Shown here piece by piece: positions 9,301-10,349 of a stretch of 10,349 nucleotides of DNA. The notes beneath the pieces are model-generated. The model made no database searches. It worked only from the letters and a program-made list of their open reading frames with translations, and was not told where the DNA came from. The stretch's first letter is position 1, and every line of letters begins with the position of its first letter. Source of the stretch: Lachnospiraceae bacterium (GTDB lineage Bacteria > Bacillota > Clostridia > Lachnospirales > Lachnospiraceae); NCBI GenBank assembly GCA_900763175.1, contig CAAFJI010000356.1, positions 1-10,349 of the forward strand, read 5' to 3'. Both the position numbers and the translations under genes were made by a program.

Positions 9301-9352
9301 ATATCTGGAAAAGGCAATCGAGGCACTTGACAGACTTGCATTTTTTGACTGA
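362..9352 (+). CDS. Trimodular non-ribosomal peptide synthetase, A-T-C-A-T-C-A-T-R
   Basis: This is an intact 2996-residue cytosolic assembly-line enzyme. Approximate domains: A1 15-505, T1 512-585, C1 598-1010, A2 1025-1510, T2 1525-1595, C2 1605-2015, A3 2020-2505, T3 2520-2590, reductase 2630-2990. All three A domains keep YTSGSTG, YGPTE, TGD/SGD and the A10 lysine. All three carrier domains keep the phosphopantetheine serine, both C domains have HHIIADG, and the terminal domain has GATGFLG and YxxxK. There is no starter C, epimerisation, methylation or thioesterase domain. By family logic it joins three amino acids and releases them reductively as an aldehyde or alcohol; the N terminus should be free unless a partner in trans acylates it. 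The ATG at 362 follows a strong RBS. The downstream phosphopantetheinyl transferase supports the role. Similar gut Clostridia enzymes make dipeptide aldehydes; here three modules are seen, so a tripeptide is inferred. Confidence 0.97.
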   Translation: MSEINKRSSFAFSFQPVTKLFEEQVRIHPDKCAVATSKESLTYAQLNKKANRIANSLIEKGVKCETIVGVVLERCCDFYAVRQGILKSGGAFAVAAPDYPDDRIRFIFEDAKVPFVITTREIAKERQELFSGLPCTVLFIEELLENRNVEDPNVEIREHDLCYCIYTSGSTGKPKGVMIEHINLANFVNPDPRNGETYGYVSRGSVSLSMAAMTFDVSVLEEFLPLTNGLTAVIASDEEILNPLMLGDLILKHHVDIMTTTPTYLSNMIDLPQLQKAVSQIKVFDVGAEAFPPALYDKIRSVNPDAYIMNGYGPTETTISCTMKVVTDSKNITIGAPNGNVRVYVVDKENKILPEGETGELVVAGLGVGRGYINLPEKTADVFIDLNGEKAYKTGDLAKITPEGEIEFFGRIDNQIKLRGLRIELGEIEEVINSFPGIVTSITVPVDNKYLCCYFMADRQIDSEELTTYGAESLAHYMVPDVFIQMDKMPLTQNGKIDKKALPKPVAQPRNLKEPENPMQKKIFEIVARVVENDFFGIDTSFYKAGLSSISAMKLCILISDEFGVTVKTSDIHENNTVEKLEKYVMLAPKIRTYEKREVYPLTGSQKGIFAECIKNPQSTVYNIPFLFELEQAVDIQKLANAITEMVNAHSYLLTKVYLSDAGEMVQRPCNETFVPEVIETTEEEFARLKEKLVRPFKLEKGRLFRAAIYHTEDRSYLFTDFHHIIADGNSYDIIFEDINRAYIGEKPEKESYTGFDAALDEEQQMKEGKYKKAEKYYDSIFEGIETESLPLPDQFGKTPEKGYLERPMTMKEEKILSCCEKLGVTPNILFTGLFGILLTRYSNSEDSLFSTIYNGRNDSRLENTVCMLVKTLPVYCRFDKDTTIQAYMTALSEQILSSMANDIFPFSDICAKYGFNSDLTFAYQAELSDDYPIGDTVAKGHDLSLDMAKMPLLVQVREYDHTYVLTAEYRRDMYSEMFVEGILDSYEAAMSSLLKNKYVSEISVISRNGVNKIAEFNQTKQEYDRSKTISDMFGEMVQNVPDHTAVVFKDKKYTYKKLDEISDKLGKYLVSQGIGREDVVSILIPRCEYMAIAPMGVIKAGAAYQPLDPTYPKDRLMYMLEDSSARLLIADRELLPLVEGYRGPVLFTDEICQLEDKEEELKKPQLHDLFILLYTSGSTGVPKGCMLEYGNITAFCHWYRKYYGIDSSSRVAAYASFGFDASMMDIYGAIANGAELHIIPEEIRLDFIGLQRYFEENGITHSFMTTQVGRQFAMEMECKSLKYLSVGGEKLVPLEPPTGYKLLNAYGPTECTIFTTIFEIDRYYPNVPIGKALDNFKLYITDKFGHLLPYGACGELMISGWQVSRGYLNKPEKTAEVYTKNIYDDEEGYEVLYHSGDVARYLPDGNIQIIGRKDSQVKVRGFRIELSEVEEVIRRYKDIKDATVVAFDDPNGGGKYIAAYVVSDSEVDINQLNSFIKETKPPYMVPAVTMQIDKIPLNQNQKVNKKALPLPERKIEEIIKPENETQQKLFDCAAEVLGYTEFGITTDIYEAGLTSITAIKLNILISKAFDIVIKTSDIKEHPTIQMLEGFVKTAGKEIKRETQETYPLTNTQEGIFIECTANMGSTIYNIPYLLKLDKKVDLDKLAAAIDSTVEAHPYLKTRLFMSEEGEVLQRRDDTLSYRTQILNGMNREALVRPYMLFNEQLFRFEIYRTCDANYLFLDIHHIIADGTSLGIILNDINRAYSGEKLETEGYTSYDLALDNRDALASDAYKNAENYYKSIFENAGGSINFYPDKNGAVPTAELYHRETSEFSVQDVKEFCKKHGITENIFFISAFGITLGKYNFRKDAVFTTIYHGRNDSRLSDTVGMLVKTLPVYCDFSGSTKQCLADVQQQLISSMNNDIYPFAQISHEFNIKADAMVIYQGDNFAFDNIGGEYAQEEPVQLNMAKAPVSISISIERNKFVFEIEYRGDMYHEETIRYLADNLEIAAGGILKGCEPSDIRLMFEEETKMTDDPSHAGKTFVDLFRETVEKYPDKPAVRDGMGQLTYKELDRMSDCIAEKLTQNGFGREKVAGILCGRTKEYAAAYIGVMKAGGAYVPLDPEYPQSRIEYMLTDSQAENLLVIDRYRSLVGFYDQNVISLDAVAEEAEEFALSVELTAPKPENLAYMIYTSGSTGKPKGVMIEQRNLMNLIEYVTDAKTITENDIVAEFASFCFDASIIDLFAPLTVGAVLYILPESIRKDAVSVGRFIKEENITIATFPTQMGELVAELLEDAPSLRFVTLGGEKFKHYRNRTYQLVNGYGPTENTVSSTEFFVDRQYDNIPIGKSQRNVRSYIVDKDLNRLPVGASGELCHAGRQIARGYHNLPEKTASVFVENPFSVCDEDKRLYRTGDMVRMKGDGNIEYIGRIDSQVKIRGYRIELGEIEGALLKHEMVKQTAVTVIEKGGNKYITAYYTGESIPDDQLKTFLNPLIPDYMMPSFFVHIEKMPVTPGGKTDKKALPVPEITTATSADYVEPVTIVQTTLCEIFEKALGIEKVGIEDNFFELGGSSLTASKVAVMCLSKNISIVYADIFKYPTIRELAAIVDDSAAFENPQSENEFSGYNYNKIQSVISGNIEENVNQVTKEQLGDIMITGATGFLGIHILKAYLDNYEGRVYCLVRKGKYESMEKRMMHMLMYYFDHPCQELFKDRIICVDGDITSMEQVEKFADYKFNTIINCAACVKHFAAGDVLEKINVHGVENLIEFCKNNGRRLIQISTVSVAGEGSNGVPPMERVFNENDLFIGQNITNEYIRTKFLAERAVLEAVANGLDGKVIRVGNLMSRDSDGEFQINFITNGFLRSLRGYKAVGKFPMGAMHEITEFSPIDSTALAVLRLVQTDRRFTVFHACNSHHIYMADLIYAMRRYGFHLDIVRDEEFEAAVKEFAKNSDDSDVVSGLIAYTSHNENEIYTLDYSNRFTAQVLYRLDYKWPVTDDRYLEKAIEALDRLAFFD
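404..1876 (+). other. NRPS adenylation domain A1 (loading module)
   Basis: This domain activates the first residue as an aminoacyl-AMP and starts the chain, since no condensation domain precedes it. P-loop-like YTSGSTGKPKG is at residues 166-176, FDVS with Asp216 (the alpha-amino contact) at 215-218, YGPTE at 312-316, and the catalytic Lys496 in NGKID. Core motif A2 is atypical: residues 86-100 read LKSGGAFAVAAPDYP, where most A domains have a Y-x-P-L/I-D core. Reading the ten specificity positions against the GrsA scheme by eye gives D V L T D G G I S K. The acidic residue at the 299-equivalent (Asp285) is uncommon. I cannot match the code to a known substrate. Asp216 suggests an alpha-amino acid. 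Confidence 0.9.
854..903 (+). repeat. Near-identical DNA repeat, copy 1 (A1 motif A3)
   Basis: This 50-nt segment matches positions 6875-6924 with one mismatch (A at 862, C at 6883), including 41 consecutive identical bases (863-903). It encodes the YTSGSTGKPKGVMIE region. The matching part of A2 (about 3884-3933) differs at many synonymous positions, so protein constraint alone does not explain the identity. Confidence 0.85.
1895..2116 (+). other. NRPS carrier (thiolation) domain T1
   Basis: This carrier domain holds the first amino acid as a thioester. The attachment serine is Ser549 in AGLSSISAMKL; the usual first Gly of LGGxS is replaced, giving A-G-L-S-S. It is close in sequence to T2 (shared ILIS and VKTSDI/IKTSDI segments) and unlike T3, consistent with T1 and T2 both feeding a condensation domain. 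Confidence 0.9.
2153..3391 (+). other. NRPS condensation domain C1
   Basis: It forms the first peptide bond between the aminoacyl groups on T1 and T2. The HHxxxDG motif is intact as HHIIADG at residues 723-729, with His724 as the predicted catalytic histidine. Downstream, RNDSRLENTV and MLVKTLPV match the later conserved C-domain motifs. No epimerase precedes it, so an LCL-type domain is expected. Confidence 0.9.
3434..4891 (+). other. NRPS adenylation domain A2
   Basis: It activates the second residue. YTSGSTGVPKG is at residues 1175-1185, FDAS with Asp1221 at 1220-1223, YGPTE is present, and SGDVARYLPDG is the A7 region. The A10 motif reads NQKVNKK instead of the usual NGKIDRK, but the catalytic lysine (Lys1503) is kept. 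The code read by eye is D A M F S G A I F K, a mostly non-polar pocket suggesting a hydrophobic or aromatic substrate. That is an inference, and the 278-equivalent depends on a hand alignment. Confidence 0.9.
4934..5146 (+). other. NRPS carrier (thiolation) domain T2
   Basis: It carries the second residue and then the dipeptide. The attachment serine is Ser1556 in AGLTSITAIKL. It is strongly similar to T1 over the whole helical bundle, which points to module duplication. Confidence 0.9.
5174..6406 (+). other. NRPS condensation domain C2
   Basis: It forms the second peptide bond. HHIIADG is at residues 1725-1731 with His1726 as the predicted catalytic residue; RNDSRLSDTVGMLVKTLPV matches C1 closely. 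C1 and C2 look like paralogous copies from internal duplication. Confidence 0.9.
6419..7876 (+). other. NRPS adenylation domain A3
   Basis: It activates the third residue, which becomes the C-terminal aldehyde. YTSGSTGKPKG is at residues 2173-2183, FDAS with Asp2219 at 2218-2221, YGPTE is present, TGDMVRM is the A7 region, and the A10 lysine is Lys2498 in GGKTDKK. The code read by eye is D A I T T G G V S K, non-polar to small. Substrate not assigned. One stretch is almost identical at DNA level to A1 (see repeat entries). Confidence 0.9.
6875..6924 (+). repeat. Near-identical DNA repeat, copy 2 (A3 motif A3)
   Basis: This is the partner of positions 854-903, lying 6021 nt downstream in the same reading frame. 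Identity ends abruptly on both sides, as expected of a short gene-conversion tract or of a remnant of module duplication. Confidence 0.85.
7919..8131 (+). other. NRPS carrier (thiolation) domain T3
   Basis: This carrier presents the finished tripeptidyl thioester to the reductase. The attachment serine is Ser2554 in ELGGSSLTASKV, a canonical LGGxS motif unlike the AGL(S/T)S of T1 and T2. The difference tracks the downstream partner (reductase rather than condensation domain). Confidence 0.9.
8249..9331 (+). other. Terminal thioester reductase domain (extended SDR)
   Basis: This domain releases the peptide by NAD(P)H-dependent reduction of the thioester. The nucleotide-binding motif GATGFLG is at residues 2639-2645. 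The Thr-Tyr-Lys catalytic set is Thr2763 in ISTVSV and Tyr2796/Lys2800 in NEYIRTK. No thioesterase follows. Two-electron reduction gives an aldehyde and four-electron reduction an alcohol; the sequence alone does not decide, but the aldehyde is the product known for related gut enzymes. Confidence 0.93.
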
Positions 9353-9365
9353 TTACAAATAAAGA

Positions 9366-9406
9366 TTGCTGTCCACACTCCCCTGTTGGCAGAGTGTGGA
9401 CAGTAA
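9366..9406 (+). promoter_or_regulatory. Intergenic RNA hairpin between NRPS and STAS genes
   Basis: CTGTCCACACTC at 9369-9380 pairs perfectly with GAGTGTGGACAG at 9392-9403. The stem extends outward by a G-T pair and two T-A pairs to 15 bp, with an 11-nt loop (9381-9391). No T run follows on the + strand, so it is not a standard intrinsic terminator in the direction of the genes. It starts 14 nt after the NRPS stop and ends 7 nt before the AAAGGAGG of the next gene. Possible roles are mRNA processing or stability, attenuation, or partial termination that sets the level of the downstream genes. Confidence 0.7.
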
Positions 9407-9413
9407 CAGACTT

Positions 9414-9421
9414 AAAGGAGG
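9414..9421 (+). promoter_or_regulatory. Shine-Dalgarno of the STAS gene
   Basis: AAAGGAGG lies 8 nt upstream of the ATG at 9430 and decides that start over the in-frame GTG at 9394, which lies in the hairpin and has no RBS. Confidence 0.9.
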
Positions 9422-9429
9422 AAATTATC

Positions 9430-9735
9430 ATGGAAATTGTAAGCAGAAAAGAGGAAAATAAAGTAACGATGGAAATCAGCGGATGGCTGGACACCCAGAC
9501 CGCACCGGAACTGGAGAAGGTTCTTTTAGGACTTGATGATTCCGTTACCAGTCTTGTATTTGATTTCGGAAAACTTGAGTATATTTCTTCAGCAGGATTG
9601 CGTCTGGTAATCACTGCATACAAAAAAATGGCTGGAAAAGAGGGCTTTAGAATCATAAACGTTTCAGACGAAGTATTTGACGTTTTCAGCCTTACCGGAT
9701 TTGATCAGAAAATCGATATTGAAAAAGCGAAATAA
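9430..9735 (+). CDS. STAS-domain anti-sigma factor antagonist (SpoIIAA/RsbV-like)
   Basis: This 101-residue single-domain protein is the usual size for the family. It has the STAS pattern: an N-terminal strand region with SGWLDTQTAPEL, then LVFDFGKLEYISSAGLRLV. By alignment with the DSSG motif of Bacillus SpoIIAA, Ser54 (second Ser of SSAGL) is the predicted phosphorylation site; the flanking Asp of SpoIIAA is Ser53 here. In partner switching, the unphosphorylated form binds an RsbW/SpoIIAB-type ATPase and frees that kinase's target. Such an ATPase lies upstream, on the other side of the NRPS, and is the obvious candidate partner, though pairing is inferred. No sigma factor gene is visible. 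There are no membrane segments, so it should be cytosolic. A strong RBS supports the start, and a hairpin separates it from the NRPS. The family call is secure; the regulated target is unknown. Confidence 0.93.
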   Translation: MEIVSRKEENKVTMEISGWLDTQTAPELEKVLLGLDDSVTSLVFDFGKLEYISSAGLRLVITAYKKMAGKEGFRIINVSDEVFDVFSLTGFDQKIDIEKAK

Positions 9736-9775
9736 ATATTTGTGGCACAGGCAGTTCTCGGACCGGAATATACAG

Positions 9776-9784
9776 ATGGCGTAA
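9776..9784 (+). other. Two-codon ATG-GCG-TAA just before the PPTase start
   Basis: ATG GCG TAA at 9776-9784 lies in the same frame as the phosphopantetheinyl transferase and ends one codon before its ATG at 9788. The stop rules out any start further upstream. Only weak Shine-Dalgarno-like sequence precedes the real start, in contrast with the two strong RBSs in this window. The minimal ORF may permit re-initiation or may be chance. Confidence 0.35.
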
Positions 9785-9787
9785 GAA

Positions 9788-10349
9788 ATGGAATTATATC
9801 GAGTAAATATTAAAAATTTTGAAGACCCTTTGGAAAATCAAAAACTTCTGGAACTGGTTGATTCCAAAAGGAAAAATAAGGTCGTCAGGTATCGTATGCC
9901 TGATGACCGGAAGAGAAGCCTGGGGGCAGGTATTCTCATAAAAAAAATACTGAATGAAAATGTGCTTTCAGAAATCAGTCTGAAGTACTCTGAAAATGAG
10001 AAACCCTTTGCAGATAATCTTTTCTTTAATATATCCCATAGCAGTGATTATGTTGTGGGAGTGGTGTCAGACTGTGAAGTGGGGTGTGACATTGAGCGGA
10101 TATCCGGGGCACCTCTTGAAGTGGCAGAGCGTTACTTTTGCCCGGGAGAGCTTGCCTATATAAAAGATGCGAAAAATAAAGACAAGGCCTTTTTTACTCT
10201 TTGGACCTTAAAAGAAAGTTATATGAAAATGACAGGCCGGGGAATGAGTCTTTCTCTTGATTCATTTGAAATTGTTCCCAGGGCAGGTGGGGTTACCATT
10301 GGAAATCCTCCGGAGAACCACTGCTTTTTTAAAACAGTGGAATTTGAAG
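9788..10349 (+). CDS. Sfp-type 4'-phosphopantetheinyl transferase, 3'-partial
   Basis: It transfers the 4'-phosphopantetheine arm of coenzyme A to the serine of carrier domains, here most likely Ser549, Ser1556 and Ser2554 of the adjacent NRPS. The window holds the first 187 residues; Sfp-family proteins are usually about 220-240 residues, so a C-terminal piece is lost at the right edge. Visible family motifs are RKRSLGAGIL (41-50), EKPF (71-74), NISHS (81-85), GCDIERI (99-105, with Asp101 and Glu103 as Mg ligands) and WTLKESYMK (139-147, with Lys142/Glu143 and Lys147). The ATG at 9788 is the first possible start because an in-frame TAA ends at 9784. The gene begins 52 nt after the STAS stop with a weak RBS, so low expression is plausible. 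The order NRPS-STAS-PPTase on one strand suggests a shared transcript. Confidence 0.95.
   Translation, partial: MELYRVNIKNFEDPLENQKLLELVDSKRKNKVVRYRMPDDRKRSLGAGILIKKILNENVLSEISLKYSENEKPFADNLFFNISHSSDYVVGVVSDCEVGCDIERISGAPLEVAERYFCPGELAYIKDAKNKDKAFFTLWTLKESYMKMTGRGMSLSLDSFEIVPRAGGVTIGNPPENHCFFKTVEFE

Noticed and set aside
9327..9359. A perfect TTGACA (9327-9332) followed by TACAAA (9354-9359), a possible promoter for the STAS gene with a start near the hairpin base.
   Set aside because: The spacer is 21 nt, the hexamer at 17 nt (TGATTA) is a poor -10, and the TTGACA lies inside NRPS codons. Not strong enough to call.
9366..9406. The hairpin as an intrinsic terminator of the NRPS transcript.
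   Set aside because: There is no T run after the stem on the + strand. The minus strand has a T-rich flank, but no minus-strand gene needs terminating.
9386..9414. TTGGCA in the hairpin loop as a -35 box.
   Set aside because: No acceptable -10 hexamer occurs 16-18 nt downstream.
9394..9429. A 12-codon upstream extension of the STAS gene from GTG at 9394.
   Set aside because: The GTG lies in the hairpin arm with no RBS; the ATG at 9430 has AAAGGAGG at ideal spacing and gives the normal family length.
9736..9813. An open frame continuing after the STAS stop (25 codons, with a GTG at 9742).
   Set aside because: It has no RBS, overlaps the PPTase start, is very short, and shows no recognisable motif.

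Overview
The window looks like part of a biosynthetic gene cluster from a low-to-moderate GC Gram-positive anaerobe, most likely a gut-type Clostridia/Lachnospiraceae member. That placement is an inference. It rests on strong AGGAGG-type ribosome binding sites, frequent AGA arginine codons, tightly packed same-strand genes, and an NRPS whose reductase and adenylation domains resemble those I recall from gut Firmicutes. No taxonomic marker gene is present.

Layout, all on the + strand: (1) positions 1-348 hold the C-terminal part, or all, of an RsbW/SpoIIAB-like GHKL ATPase (serine-kinase type), probably cut by the window edge. (2) Positions 362-9352 hold one intact 2996-residue non-ribosomal peptide synthetase (NRPS) with domain order A-T-C-A-T-C-A-T-R. 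(3) Positions 9353-9429 are a short spacer with a near-perfect 15-bp hairpin and a strong RBS. (4) Positions 9430-9735 encode a 101-residue STAS-domain protein of the anti-anti-sigma (SpoIIAA/RsbV) type with a conserved phosphorylatable serine. (5) Positions 9788-10349 hold the first 187 residues of an Sfp-type 4'-phosphopantetheinyl transferase, cut by the right edge. No tRNA, rRNA, CRISPR array, insertion sequence or convincing promoter is visible.

How the genes fit together: the phosphopantetheinyl transferase would load the cofactor on the three carrier domains (Ser549, Ser1556, Ser2554). The NRPS would activate three amino acids in turn, form two peptide bonds, and release the chain by NAD(P)H-dependent reduction rather than hydrolysis. 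The predicted product is a small, N-terminally free, reactive tripeptide aldehyde (or the alcohol or a cyclised imine). Related gut Clostridia NRPSs are known to make dipeptide aldehydes that act as protease inhibitors or cyclise to pyrazinones. The unusual feature is that the synthetase sits between the two halves of a partner-switching signalling pair, an ATPase/kinase and its STAS partner. This suggests that production, or a process linked to it, is controlled by serine phosphorylation. The substrate codes of the three A domains match no code I can name with confidence, so the peptide sequence is not predicted.
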